A DNA stretch of 64,000 nt from Heligmosomoides polygyrus polygyrus (GCA_947396885.1 OX377202.1:62522034-62586033); one strand, 5' to 3'; positions 33,801 to 48,800 are shown, counted from the first letter of the stretch. Numbers and translations: made by a program. Notes: generated by a model not told the origin, from the letters alone.

Positions 33801-36800
33801 TACTCCTCGGTTTCGACCGCACTTCGCCTGACGTTCGGATGATGATTGCTAGGATGATTGAGTTGGAGTGGAGGATTACGGTTAGCGGTAGTAGGGTAAG
33901 CAGAACTGAACCTCCTTTGGTAGGCAACGTTCTCAGCAAACATGCGATTCTGCGTTGTTTTCAGTTCTACAAACATAAAAAAGAGCGATACGAAGTGATC
34001 TCCCTCGCTGAGCTGCAGATACTTGCCCCGACAGTAAGTCGCCTCTCCCACCCGCTCTCTTCCGGCTGGATGCACAGTCTTTTGCAGTTGGACTGGCCGC
34101 TATTCCTGTCGACGTTGACGGGAGAGCAGCTGCACGCCAACGAGAAAATCGCATTGAAAACGGGTCGCGAGTGGCTCATCAAACTCTCGCAGATCGTCTT
34201 CCAGTACATGGAGACCACCGCTGGCCAGGCCGTCGTGCGGAACTACATCAAATGGAAAACGTTGTTCTTCCATCTAGCCTATGTGAAGCCGAAATGCCAC
34301 GAAGGCTATCTCTGGGTATGTTCCTCCGAGTAGATGCTCTGGCAAAAGTGCCTTCCTGCTTCTTGCTTACATCACAGCACGCGAGCCTTAAGGGCCTTTC
34401 GAACGCTAGCGGCTTGAGCAAAACAAGCTACTAAGAACCTGGGTGAGATCCGTTCGCTCAAAAGAAGAAAAAGGAAGTTGACATAGCAAGTAGGGGCGCA
34501 TACAAAAACTCTAGTCCTATGTTCCGCATCACTCTCAAAGGATCAACTTTGAAATTCGGCGATCTTCTTCTAGTTCATAGAGGAATACAGCAAGCAAGCC
34601 ATGAAAACCTGTCACAAATGTAGAGAAATTCTTTGGCGAACAAAGTTATCGAGTTATCCAAAGAACACTTGTACAAACTGATCCATTGAAAACTGTTACC
34701 GTTGGAGTTCAAAGTACTACCAGGCTCCTTATAGTCTCTAGCTGTATCTCTTACAATGCTTTATTTTCAGCAGAAACTCAAAAACATACTCCGGCAATTC
34801 ATGAGCTCTGACTGCACAAATCTTCACCGCTAGAAAATTTCTAGCAGTCTGTACCTAGGTTTGTTTGGTGGAGGAGCAACTGTGGTAGTTCTCATTCTAA
34901 TCATAATGGTCAACCTCGTAAGAGATAATGATGTTCAAAATGGACGGCTCCCTCAGCTTTGTTTTGATGGTTCGAGCGGTGGGTTGTTTAGAATTATTGT
35001 GACCATTTGAAGTTACCCATCGAATAGACGCAATTTCCATATCCGACCTAGTTGCGCCCATACTTGTGTGGAGCTTTCCAGATTGTGGAGGAGGCGTAAT
35101 TCGTACAGCAAATGGCTGCAGGTTTCAGAACCCTGAATTTGTGTTAGCCCCTTCAATCGATATCAAATCGTGCAATTACAACCCTGTAGCTGTATACTGC
35201 GGGCGAAATATTGCATCTTTTGGAAGGCATTTAGCAGTCGCGTTTTGAACACGCGGTTTCCGGGCCGAAAATGGACGTCGGCTCCACGAATCTTCCCCAT
35301 TTGTGCATCGTCCTTAAAGTTGTCACAATTGATAATACGCGGTCGTTCCCTGCTTCGCAGTTCCAGCAATCACATTTGCGCCTCATGGATTCTTTTTCTA
35401 TTCTGTCAGAAGTATTCCAGAAAACCTTTACGGCTGGAACACGAGATGTCTTTTCCGTTTTGCCTCAGTAGTTCAATCCAACCACCCGCAATGCGTTGCA
35501 TTGGCGCCGTTGAATGAATTATGCCTATCCGTGCTCCTAGATTTGCTCCCTCTTTTGTGCTGACCTCACCTCAAACTCAGGGGTGACGTTTCCGTCTGAA
35601 GGCCGCTTTCAATTCCGAAAGAGGCTCTGTCGTCTACACATCGCCTGCGCACTCTGCGCTCTAGTCGCACTTTCAATCCGAAGCCGAAATAGGCGCTGAC
35701 ATGGGCAATTCTGTTCCAGGTTTTTGTTGAAAAATCTACTTAGTTTCTTTGGTGGCAGCTTTCCTAGGATTTGGTTCAGTGCTAGCAAGAAATGTTTATG
35801 TTGCATGTTGGCCAATTGAATGATATGGAAACAGAGAGGAACTACAACAGCAATTAATAAAAGATTAGTTATAATTGAGATATTTGCTAGGATAAAGGAT
35901 AATGGTCAACCTTACTAGTTTCTTTTTAATAGACCGCCGATTCTGTTAGACTGCAACGAAAGTGCCCAACATTTCAGTGTTTCGAGTGTTTTCGCCCTTA
36001 TATACGTATCTATTTTACAACATGACTTCTTCTTCTTCTTCAGCGTTTGTCCCGCCTCGTGGCAGGGTGCGCTATTCTGGTATTTTACAACATGACTTAC
36101 TTTAGTTTTTCGTGCCAGAAAACGTGTAGTTGGAGAGCATATGAAACTTATAAGATGCCATATAAAAACTAATGGGATGAAATCCCTTTCCTGAATGACA
36201 AAAAGTCTGGCTTTTATGTGTTATAGCTTTCCGGCTTGAATCGGAGCCGCTACGATAGAACTAGTCGAAATCCGGGCCAACGATAGGAACGATTTTGCAA
36301 AAAGCGTTGTCATAAGACTCTTCAAACTAGAGATTCGCAACTTCAAAATGTTGGAAAGCTTTGCTTTGACTAGAAGACGGCCCAGTAGAATGGGCAAAAG
36401 AAAGGCGCTAATGATGACCCGAAGGGTCTATCCCAGCGGGTGAGGGCAGACCAGCATTACTCTTCTAACAATGGCGATACAATTCAAAGCAACATGTCTA
36501 CAATAACAACACCGTGAACTGACTTACGAAAGGACCTTTCTCTGTAATTACCTAGTTGTATACATTTATTTCGTTTTTCTAGCGATGTCCCCCTCCGACG
36601 TAGATCCGATTTTTCCATAATTTAGCACAAGGCTAAAGTTATCAAAAGGTATACTGTTGAGATGCCTCCTTGCAAAAGGAAAAAGTGGTTTACATGGCCT
36701 GTACTCTACGATTTGGCCTCTCAATAGATACGGTAGCAACGACAATACCAGATTTTTTATTTAGTAGAAAAACGATTTTTTGAACAATTTCATGAAAGTT

Positions 36801-39800
36801 ATAAAGGGTGATTCATGACCAATAAATTGTAGTGCTTTGCAAGAGGGTTAACCAAGAATCAATCTTCTCGAACAATGGCAAAGCTTCTAGGCTCCTTTAT
36901 AAAGATCAGTTTTTGGTGCATAATGATTTACATATTTCTTATATAATACGCAAAGAAGCGATCAAGTTGTAAGGTAAAGGTAAGGATGCAGATGAGACAA
37001 AGTATGAAAATCTGTGGAAGATCTATTCTGCTCTGATGAATACATCGCTAATGAAGTTAAATAAAGGAAATTTCTATGGGTGGCTTTAACTGACAGAGAT
37101 ATGCCAAATCTACATGCTTATGCCCGACCGAAAGTAATTGAAAAGACTAAGATTTTTAAGAAAAAGATTACAAGTGAAGTAATGATTGTTTAAATTTATA
37201 GGCCAAAAACCAGGGAAACTTTGGGTCGGACCTAACAATTCTATGTATTAGATTGTCCCAAAAGTCCCCGCCGTTTTTTTTTCAACGATTCATTATGGAT
37301 TTTGCCGGCGGTCTCTTGCATAACGCCATAAGCTTTCTAAAGAGAATGATTTGCTCTATCAGAACTTGTATTGCATTTCTTAGTGAAAAAGTGAAAAGTG
37401 GCCATCGCGACAGTTGCTTCTCTCCGCTTATGTTTCGAATTCTTTGCGCAGTTTTTTACAGCGTTTGGAAAACAATGTTCTGTTCTACAAGAATATGTGT
37501 TAGTGCTATTTGCTCGTTTGTCCTTTATTGATTTTAGGCCATCAAATTGGGACGCCCGACTTTTCCGTCCGAACTTTTACTGACAGCTCGGTTCTGTGGT
37601 TGGACTTTTTTGCTTGGTGTTACATGTCGTTCGAGAGAGGATGTCTTTCTCAATAAGAATTTGTGTCGCGTTTATTGACTCATGCTGATTTCTGTCGAAT
37701 ATCAAGAACTGAACAAGGAGAAGGAGTTGTTGGTGAAGATGATTTTTCTCTTTTTGGCATTTTGTTGATATTCGACAGAAATCACCATGAGCCAATAAAC
37801 GCGACACAAATTCTTATAGAGCAAGACATCCTCTTTCGACCGACATGTAACACCGAGCAAAAAAGTCCTACCCCAGAGCAGGAGCTTTGGGTAGGAATAA
37901 TCCTCCTCCTCCGGACGCCCCAATATGATGGCCTAAAAATCAATAAAGGACAAATGAGCAAATAGGACCAACACGTATTTTTGTAGACAGCACATTGTCC
38001 TCCAAATTCCATGAAAAGCTGCGCAAAAAAATCCAAACCTAAGCGGAGAGAACAAGTGCGCAAATGGCCACTTTTTCACTTTTTCACTTTTCACTTCAAC
38101 AACCGAAAAATTGACAATATTCAGGATTGAAAAAGAAATGCAATACATGGTCCGATAGACCTAATCATTCTCTTTCGAAGGCTATGCAGTGCTATTCAAG
38201 AGACCGCCGGCGATGATCTGCAGTGAATCGTTGAAAAAAACGGCGGGGACTTATGGGACAACCTATGTTCATTAATAGTAACTGCCCATGCTCACTGAGC
38301 ATGAGCATGGACAAGCGATGAGTTCGGCGGTTTCCACCTGAGCGTTCGTGGGTGGCCTGGTGTCACTCTCTGTTTGAGAGTGAGTTGTGCCAATGCACTC
38401 CCAGTGTCTCGCACGAGGCTGCTACTCTTCCTATGATCGGATGTCGATAGTGATAACTTCGCCTGGATGAACCAATAAGGAATGCTCTGCCTTCGATCTT
38501 CGGGTCTCGATCCGTTCATCGGCCGTGGAACTGCCGAAACTGAAACTTTATCAACCGGGGTCAAAGCCGAAGGTGTCCTACAAATAAGTGGTTGTGGCGT
38601 CACACAATATATCATCAGACGATTCAATTTACTGGAGCTGATTTAAGAGTGTGGTCGAAATCTACTCCGGACCTCCCCACCTTCGCAAGGAGTTCTGCAT
38701 AATGCGAGCATCAGGAATCTTTCCGCTGTCGCTTCCATCCGTTCTCCGAAAAGTGGATGGCGAGAAAAGAGCTAGAGATGTGAGGAGATAAGACCGAACG
38801 TTACTTATGCGTTTCCCGCAGCAAAATCACCGTTTTCAGAACAAATCCTTCGTGAAGAAGATATCTCGAGACATCGTCACAGAGTATCGCGCAATGCTCG
38901 AAGAAAGCCGTATTCTCGACAACATCACAGCTCCATATGTTTTTCAGAAGGTGACACTTTTTCCGTATCAATGTTGTCCGTTGGTTCGCTTAAGGAACAC
39001 TGCATTTAGAGATATGAAAGAGGCGAAGAAACGAGACAAATTGTGTAGCTAAAAACCCCGGATTCCATTGAGAACGTAGTGGCTTTATGGTTGTGCATTG
39101 ACACCACATCATTGTGCTCTGCAAGAATCTCCAGAATTCTGTGTTTATGCCTGAAGAGGCAAGCAAACGCAGGGAACAGCATTGCCAGAATAAAGCAGAA
39201 AGAGAACATCACACAGAAGAAATTGAAAGGGGAAGCGTAATATATGTACAAGAGAATGAGGAGAGGTTCGTTTTGCCGCTGTCTGCAGACTAACCTTTGT
39301 GTTATGCTCGTTCAGTGCAGAAGAGGAGCATATTTCTTTGATTTCTTCTTATCCTTGATTTCCATCTACAAAATCAAGAAGATGACAATTAAAAGCAGGG
39401 ATTTTGAAGGCGGAAAAGATACATGTGACGATATCTTACTATGTGTTATACAAGCGCGACGCACTTACGCACTTACACTCGCACTTACCGCTTCGCGCGA
39501 CTTTGCAGCATCACTGACCTACGGAAACCTTTGGTAAAACTTAAAATTAGCTAACATCTGGGACCTGCTGCGTACATTATTGACATCAAGCCGTTCACCA
39601 CTTCCGTGCGTTTGTCATAGACATTCTCTCCGGAGTGTCCAGTAACGTGATTGGTTTGTGCTGCGCAGTACTTATACCCTCAAGTGGCCCCTTCGTAGCC
39701 GTTCTCATGCCCAACAGCTTGCGTTTCCGGATATCGTTGACACGTCTTCCGAATCCGGACGCCAGGTTCTCTCTCACTCGTTTCTTCTTATTGGATCTAG

Positions 39801-42800
39801 TTGGTAGTCCGCCTTTACTGGTCTCAAAAAGACGTGCCGCAGACGCTGTCCAGCGTGAGTAGGCACCCAGGCACTCGGAAGACGTGTTGAAGACGTCCAA
39901 CGCGCATAGGGATTCAGCAGACGTGCTAGACGTCGTTTAATGTGCGTCAGGATTCAGAAGACGTGCGGTAGACGTTGTCCAACGTGCGTTTGGATTCAGA
40001 AGACGTGCTGAAGACGTCGTACAGCGCGCAGGGAATCAGAAGGCGCGCCGCAGACACCCAACTTACGTAGATGATTCCGAGTGATACCACAGTAGGAGGG
40101 AGACCAGTGAAGAGGAGATCAGCAAAGGAAGACTACTAGTGGGAGAGGGGGGAGGGAATAAGGGGACCAGTATTCTCTCTCAATATTTTCCTGTGTGCGT
40201 CGGGTTTCTGAAGACAGGTCACAGAAGTCGCGGCACGTGTGTCGGTGTGCAAAAGTATTGTCATAGACGTCGTGGCAACGTGGTGACACGTGAGTCGGGA
40301 CTCAGTGTCACATGTGCGTGCTTGACTCTCACTCCGTTTCTTTGCCAGCACAAGGTAAGGAATACTGGCGTATTAGAGGACGGGGGGGGATGTGAGGTGC
40401 GGGAAGAGGTAGGGAGAGTGACTATGGGATTCGGAAGAGGATAATTACTGTTGGACAGTAAACGGTATCGATCTGTCGACCAATATCGATTATTTTTAAC
40501 TGTTCCTGCAGAATAAGCACTTCGGATTGGGACTCTCATGATCTGTTTCTCACCACGTAGAGAACGGGCACCTCGGAGAATAAATCGCGTAATACGATAG
40601 AGGGTGGATGGGCTTCATAGTAGCAGTGAAGATTCTGCCCTACCATATCCCAATAAATAAATAAATATCCCGCTGCACGGTGTAGTAAAACCAGTTATTT
40701 ACTTCATAGAAGTAAGAAGGTCCTAACAAGAAAGGAGAAAATTGGGTTGCCCTATTCTCGGAGTTTGGTGGGGAAGCCCACAACCAGACGTTTGGCGGCC
40801 ACTAAGCCGCTGAACGCCTGGTAGCGATGGATAATCCGCTAAATCCGGAGGTCACGTTGCAGTCACGGGGAGGGGGACTGGAGCCAAGAGATGTCTACGA
40901 CATATGCCATATGCCAGCCGGGCTTTCTTTGAGCTTAACCATGGGCGATTGCTGGCGAACTATATCCTTGGCAGCAGATCGTCCAAGTTTAAGATGTGTT
41001 CAGCAGACAACGCATCAAGGTATGAATCGGGACCAAGTAGGAAGTGCAGGAATTCAGAAGAGGTGAGGCAGGCGTCGCCCAACGTGCTTAGGGATTCAGA
41101 AGACGTGCGGTAGACGTTGTCTTTCGTGCGCAGAGATTCAGAAGGCGTGCCGAAGGCGTCGTCGAACGTGCGCTGGGATTCAGCAGACGCGCAGAAGACG
41201 TCGTCCAACGTGCGTAGTGCGTGGAATTCCGAGGAATTGGGACTAGTAGGAGGGGGAGCAATGAAGAGGGGATCAACAACGGCGACCACTAGAGGGGGGA
41301 ACAAGGAGGGGCCATTGTTTTCCCTCAATATCGTCCAACGTGCGTCCGGTTTCTGAAGATGGACCACAGAAGTCGTTGCACGTGTGTCGGGGTGCAGGAG
41401 TGTCGTCAGGTCCTGGCAACATGGTGACACGTGAGTCACATGTGCGTGCGTGACTCACTCCGTTTCTTTGCCAGCACATAGGTACAATACCGGCCTTATC
41501 TTTTGGTTTTTGGGCGGAAAAAGCGAAAAAAACGTCTTTTCCGCCGCTTTTCTGTAGCGCTCTTCAAATTGAGCGCATTGTAAATTGAGGCACATATTCG
41601 TGATCAGCACCGAGCCCTCTTCCCGATGAGCTGCAAAGCGCCTAGCGAGCGCCTGAAAAATAGTTCAGTGACCTATTTCCTGCCTGGCGCGGCTGACCCC
41701 TGTGCTCGCGGGAGATAATTACACCCACAGCTCCCAAGTAGCTAGTGAAGGAAGATATTCGGCCTTTTAAAGCCTATTTTCTACTTTATATATAGCAGCA
41801 CATAGTTATGTGGATTCCCTAGTGTTTCACGACCACAATGATCTACTTTTTTAAAGGATCCGACAATTTAAGTGCTATTGCTTTCAGAAAATGCTTCCAC
41901 TTTGGAGAACTCTAATTTCGGTAAAACAAGCTTATATATGCTTATACTCGTTTGTTCCGTTGAAGGTGATAGTGGAAATCAAGCTGCGAAGTTGGAACCT
42001 TTAGGGTTCAAATCGTTGGTAATTATACGCTGCCAAAGTTGCCCACATGGCACTTCTTCGTGGTTAGCGTTCACTTTTCGCATCATTAAAGTGGACACAA
42101 AATCATTTCTTTGCAGAGAGGAAAATAGATATTTGGAGGCCTATGAAAACACCTTATAGTCTTCCATAAGTGAGATTTGGAATGGTCTGGAAGACATTTT
42201 GGTCGCACAGTTACAAAGCAAACTCACCCCAAATGCTAATTGAGTGTCATTTAAAAAAAATGTTCAATAACTGAAAAATAGTCTACTAGAGCATTCCCTA
42301 GTTAAGTCTGACTTGAAGGGTGCTTCGATTTCAAATTTTCGTTTGTTTGAACCGGTTTATCACGAGTCAAATGTACCATAGCCCTGGTCGGGACCCGGAT
42401 TAGTTCCGGAGCCAGTCCACTCTCCTGCCTCTGTGACCCCACGCGCCATCTGAGGGCGCCGTAAATCGCCTAACTAGAGTTTTCACACTTCCGGTGCCAC
42501 GGCGCCATATTGATCCTTCCAAACGAGGGTGGAGTAGAATACGCGGCGTACACCAAACAAGGTTTGGACAACTGCGACCTCTCCCTTTTACTTATATGCT
42601 TGTATTTTTCATTTCGTATTTGCGCTTCAACAATATTTAGATGCGTGGCGCATCCCAGAAAGGCTGCTCGAGCTCGCTTCACTTTCACAACTCCTTCAAA
42701 ACTCACCCTTCAAACTTCTTCATTTATGTTTGGCCGTTGACTTCCATTTGATTTTTACTTCAGTTTTACTTACTTTTACTTTATTTTTTATTTTTTCCTA

Positions 42801-45800
42801 GAAGGAAATCTAATTTTTATGTGGCTTATGCTATGACTTGCGGTGGCCAGTCCATCCATGAGTGTTTGGTCCTTACCAGACGAGTCTGATACCAACTCAT
42901 CGTTTTCGGAGAGATGAAAGGCCTGGTTGGCCTTGGCGAGAAATCCGAACCAGGAACTTCGATTCAGGTTGCAGGGGAAAACCAGCGCGCCGCATGTAGC
43001 AACGAATGCAGCAACGGTAACAAGATTGTGACAGGCATTCAGCCCATGCACAATCAATTATGTCCGAAATGCAAGGTTTCGTGCGGGGCATGGCGCAATC
43101 TTAACTCTTTACACGCCTCAGAAATCTCGTTACCCTGTGCTCTCATATGTGTCTCAAACATCTTCAAGAACTTTGCTAGCTGCAATGTTAGAACCTTTCA
43201 AATAGTACCTGCATTTTTAGGACACCCTGCATTTTTCGCAAGCCTTAGTGTGTCTTTAAGTTTTAAACCTTGAAAGAAGCACAAGTCAATCGTTACGGCC
43301 ACTTTGTGATGAAATTATAACTGGTATTCAAACGGAACACAATCAATCGATTGTAAAATGCAAGATTTTAGACGAGTGCATGGCGCACTCCATACCGCTC
43401 ATTTGTCAGAAAATTTCTATTTTCTTAAACTTTCATATGGACTCTTAACTTTTCAGTACATTCAGTGTGAGCGAAGTTATCACCTTTCAAACAGTGTATT
43501 CCTTTTTTGAAACACCCTGTATGTGGCGCATGCTATGGAATGAAGGCTTAACGTTGGTTTTTACCCTTGGTCCTCTATATTTACAAACAACCCATTAGGA
43601 TGAGGCACGCACTCATTCAAATACTGTTACATAACCTCTATTACATATCCTGGTGGCCTCCTGAAAGGAAGTTTCTCCTCTATAACGACACCAGCGTCGG
43701 TCGACGGCTTTGCCTGCATGGCATCCGCTGGCCACGTCGGGCTAGGCGATTCCGCCGGCATCGGCTCCACGGGCCACGCAAGGCTAGCCGGCTTTATCGG
43801 CGTCGAGTATGACGGGCCACGCTATTGACGTAGCCTAACTGCGCTCAACCCAAACAACTTCGAATGGGAGAATCTTACACTGCTAAGAAGCAAGCATATG
43901 GCGCACTAAAAGATGAGATCGTGCCATGCACTCCAAAAGTTCACTGCAGCTTTTTTGATTGATAGTGTAAATGCCACTTACATGAACCCCCAAAGTGGGG
44001 ATATGTGTGTTCCATAAAATCAAATCAGAGCGAACTCTTCCGAATCAAAATTGGCTTCTTCTACATTAAACTAGAGATTCTTCAAAAATGTAAGAATATT
44101 TTTTGTTTAAGGTAAATTTAAGTAGAACTTCCTTTGAAGTTTTAATTTACTTCCCAATAAAAGAATACATAGTTTGAAATTTTATAAAGCAATTTATTTT
44201 TTGAGGAAAAACAATGATTCAAAGCTTGTTTAGAAGAGCAGGAAGGCGTCCATTTTATACAGCCAAAACAGAGATTGCGCCATGCCTATGTCCGAAACTT
44301 CGTGATTTTTATTCGATTGATAGCAAAACTTTTGTTTACATGCAGTTTCGCACCTGCAAGCGGGGCAGCACAAACAATTGTAAGAAAACACACGCATCCT
44401 AACTTTCTTACTGCATGTAAGCAGTATCCAGTCCTTTAATGCATGGCATGATTGCTACCTTGCTGCACCTTATCGCAAAATTTAATTCATTACTTTTTCT
44501 CAAAAGATAAAAATTTTGTAAAATTATTCCACTCAATCGGCAGCTGAAGTAAAAAAAAATCACAAAAAGTTATTCTAAGTTTCCTTTGAGCAAAAAATTA
44601 TTTTAACCATCTTGAAAAGTCTTTAGTTTAACTTGTAAGAAGTTCATCTTGATTTGGAAGACGTTCACTTTGATTTCAAAATTGATAGGCCAGCTTAGAA
44701 GATTGTCCAATTTGATTTGGAAAGTGTCCAGTTCGACGTGAAAATGGTATATAAAGGGTAAAGAATAAAGGAAGACGCTACCCAATCTCTTTTGGGATGC
44801 GCCACGCCTTCTTCTTCTACGGGAGTTTGTTTGGAAATCGATTCTCCGGAACCCAAAAACTACCTGAATCGGGCATGTGAGAATTTTCGCACCTAGCACA
44901 CTCTTAGACCTCGCATGAAGTGAATGCTGCTCAATCTCATGTTTTTCTAATTTCTTACTCATATAAGTTGAATACTGGGTCGACCACGAAGTCCACATCC
45001 GGACTGGAAACGCATGCAAGGCTTTTTACTTAGGCTGAAAAACTGCTATTTATTGGGAGATGTTTAAATTTTAACCAGCAACAACGACATGCGAGTGTTT
45101 CAGAAATTTTAGAATGAGTGAGAACAATTAAATCGTTAAAAACCGAGGACCCTACGGCTGAGATGAAACAGATCTCAAAAGAGCGATCGGTGTTGGTTTT
45201 ATGCCCTAATGGGGTAGTGCACTGCCAATGGGTATCGCACCGAGGTGCGAACCGAGCAGAGGTCACCCGCGACTCGGCCGCCTAGCACAGGGCTCGGGCC
45301 GAGTCCAAGTCCCACTCTCAGAACCGATTGCGTGCAGAAAGGGTAAAATTTCGACCATGTTCTATTTGAGCCATATTATATTGCCGAAGAGCTGTTGACG
45401 CTGCCAAAACGGCTATCCAAACCATTTTCCCGTTCAAGAACAACCTGAAGCTTAAACTGAAGAAAACGAGATAAAACACGAAATTTGGATAGCAGTAAAG
45501 GCCACAAAATTACCACCCCGAAGAAAGCCAGTATTATTTGCTGCTAGTTTTGGAATACCGACCCTACTACCGCCCACTGAAAAAAGTTGGATCACCTTCA
45601 CTGCTTTTTTATACACACTACAACGAATTCAAAATGGGAGAATCCTGTACAGTGAACGAAAAACGGCGTTTTTGAAGACATATTAAAGCGGCCGCTTTTT
45701 AGCTCTTGGAGCTGTTTTACTGGAAGTGAAAGGAGCTTTTCTCAGCTAAACTAGCGTAGATAAATGCTTGCAAAGGAGGGGATGGTTAGTGGGAAAGGAC

Positions 45801-48800
45801 GTCCTGAAACCTTGCGAGCAATTGGAATAAATATGCGGTGAGATCAAAATGAACCAAACTAAGCAGTGTTTAGTGTCACTATGATAGTCACAACAAACTG
45901 AATTCAGATCTTTTGAGAGAAATAGAGAATTCCGGATTTCGCTGAAATCAGCTGGTGGAGTGACCGAGGTAGGCGCCCTGAGAGGTCGTAAATCAATTAG
46001 GGGCCCTCCAGACGAAAACAGCCCATACCTAGGTCATAGGTTGTCGAAATGAGCGCCGCTTAGAAGCAGGGAATGCGCAGTGAAGAGGGGAATCGAATAG
46101 TGTTAGCTGGAATCCACAAGAGTAATTTTAAAGCAAGTTACAGCAAAGCGACGCTTTGTGACGGACAAATCCGTCGGAAAGCCTCTTTCTTTAAAAGAAT
46201 TTGAGCGGTATTGTATTCGCACATAGACCGAAGGAGCCGGGTCTCGCATGCATCTGATACCAGGGTCTTGGCTTGGATTTCCCGTCTGACCCAGCTGTCT
46301 TCCATTATGCCAAATACGCAGCCAACTTATCTCCATGACATCGCGTACAATTGAAATGCGTGGCGCATCCCAAAAGAAATTGATTGACGCTAAGTCCTTC
46401 ATTAATCCTTATCTGTTACAGTTTATACTAAATGGCTTGAATGCGAAAATGTTTCTTAAGCGTTGTAAGTTACGCCGTGCACTGGTCTAGCATCGCGCGG
46501 CGTTTCCTTGATTGATGGCTAAAAGATATTTACTAAGTGTTCATCTAATAAATTTTAAAAAATGGGCGCGTGTAGCGCAGTCGGAGGAGATGCCGGCTGA
46601 CCTGACACCAGATTTTTGGTTTACTATATATAAGGTAGAAAATATGCTATAATAAGCCGAATTTCCTCCTTCATTAGCTACTTAGGAGCTGTGGGTGTAA
46701 TTATCTCCCGCGAGCACAGGGGTCAGCCGCGCCAGGCGGAAATTAGGTCACGAACTATTTTTCAGGCGCTCGCTAAGCGATTTGCAGCTCATCGGGAAGA
46801 GAGCTCGGTGCTGATCACGAATATGTGCCTCGATTTACAATGCGCTCAATTTGAAGAGCGCTACAGAAAAGCGGCGGAAAAGGCGGTTTTTTTCGCTTTT
46901 TCCGCCCAAAGACCAAAAGATAAGGCCGGTATTGTAAGGAAGGGGTAAGGGGTTTAGGGTAATGAAGTGTAAGCGGGGACGAATGGGGGGAAAGAAGTAG
47001 GGAGAGTGACTATGGAATTAGGAGTATTACTGCTGTCTTACAGTAAACGGTGTTGACCTGTCGTCCGATTAATTTGAATCATGTTTCTGCAGATTAAGCA
47101 CTTCGGATTGGCACTTTCATGGTCTGCTTCTCGACACATAGAGAATGGACACTTCGGAGAACAAATCGTGTACATGCGATAGAGGGTGGATGGACTTCAT
47201 AGGAGCAGTGAGGATTCTGCCCTATCATATCCAGCTGCACTAATCTATTATATACTAAAGCAAGTTTTTTGCTCAATAAAATTAAGGAGGCCTAAAGAAT
47301 AAAGGAAGAAGATTGGAGTTGTTTGAACGTCTGGTAATTGAATAAGACGTTTTCGGCCACACGTTCACCGTCCGCGGATTCATCGGATTTGAAACTTATG
47401 TTCTGTGGCTACTAAGTGCACTGGAACTTCATGCTGCTCTTCTCATGAGAGTTTGTCGCTCGTGTTAGTGGGTTACTGTTCAGAAGATATTTCTTACGCT
47501 CCCAATTGATCCTCTCAATCGGGGTGGTGTCGGTTTCTGATTAACGATTAGTGAGCTGCAACCTTTTCTCTTAAAGTTTTACTTTCCTTTATTTTATATC
47601 GACTATTCCTTTTCTTGTTGCTGCAGTTTTTCGTCCGTATTAGAATAGTCGGTTCCACTTTTCGTATTTCTACTTGCTCTCAACCAGCATTGCTGTTGAG
47701 CTGACTTTCCCGATCTGATTCTACGCTTCCTGGGCCGTTGCCGAGGTGCGTACCAGTATAATGAGGTTAATGAAAGATGGGACCAGCCTGGTGATGCTTG
47801 CCGAGGGAACTATGGGTTCGAGCACATAAAACAGGGTGTTCGATCATGGACATTTTCTGGGTCTCGCTTTAATCATCAGACACCATCCATGTTGGCTCCA
47901 GTGGATATATCTAATTTTTTGTTTTATTTTCACCAGTCATTTAATACTGGTAAATTTTTGATATCTCTTCTTTGCAAACATTCTTGGATGATTCGATCTT
48001 TGAAACTTACCAACCTCTAGCGAAACGGGATTTTGTTGGGAGAGTGAGCAAGAAAACCTGCTATTTGGCCAGTCGGTTGTGAATGACTCTCATTTTTGTT
48101 GGTTGCTAGTTGATTCGGCGGCTTACTATCTAATTCTGTTTTTTCTCCTCCTCCTCTAGTTTTCTACTTTCTAGTTCCTATTGTAGTTGTCTCCTATCCT
48201 GGGTTCTAGTTCCCATATAGTTTAAGTCTAGTTTGGCGTGTCGTACTATTACCCAATTATATTATAACCAGACGATCAGTGGCCTAGCGGCCGCCAGACG
48301 CCTGGTTGGGCGCTTCGCCCCCAAACCCCGATCTTCCTCCATTCTCCTTTAGGCATTCTTACTTCTATTAAGTAAAATCCGGTGTTAATATACAGATTAG
48401 TGCAGCGGGATATGGTAGGGCCTTCACTGCTCCTATAGAGCCCATCCACCCTCTATCGCATATACACAATTTCTTCTCCGAAGTGCCCGTTCTCTGCGTG
48501 GCGAATAACAGGTCATGAGTCTCAATCTGAAGTGCTTAATATGCAGATACATAATACTTCCTTACCTAAGTGCTGGTGAAGAAACGGAGTGAGAGTCAAG
48601 CACGCACGTGTGACACTGAGTCCCGACTCACGTGTCACCACGTTGCCGCGACGTCTGCGACACTTCTGCATCTCGACACACGTGCCACGATTTCCGTGAC
48701 CCGTCTTTAGAAACCCGACGCACATTGGACGATATTGAGAGAAAATACTGCTCCTCTCTTATCCCTCTCTCCCTAGTGGTCGCCCTTGTTGATCCCCTCT

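Larger units (their letters stand above)
41484..46936. mobile_element. 5.45 kb element with about 310 bp terminal inverted repeats
   Basis: TACAATACCGGCCTTATCTT at 41484 is mirrored by AAGATAAGGCCGGTATTGTA ending at 46936. Similarity continues about 310 bp inward (CTCGCGGGAGATAATTACAC and its inverse) to about 41800 and 46621. Both ends sit in family H sequence. The interior holds other repeats but no recognisable transposase. Confidence 0.8.

Noticed and set aside
33794..34333. 179-codon ORF as a single exon
   Set aside because: It reads through introns of 84 and 54 nt that happen to be open; the segments between the blocks do not fit the M13 family.
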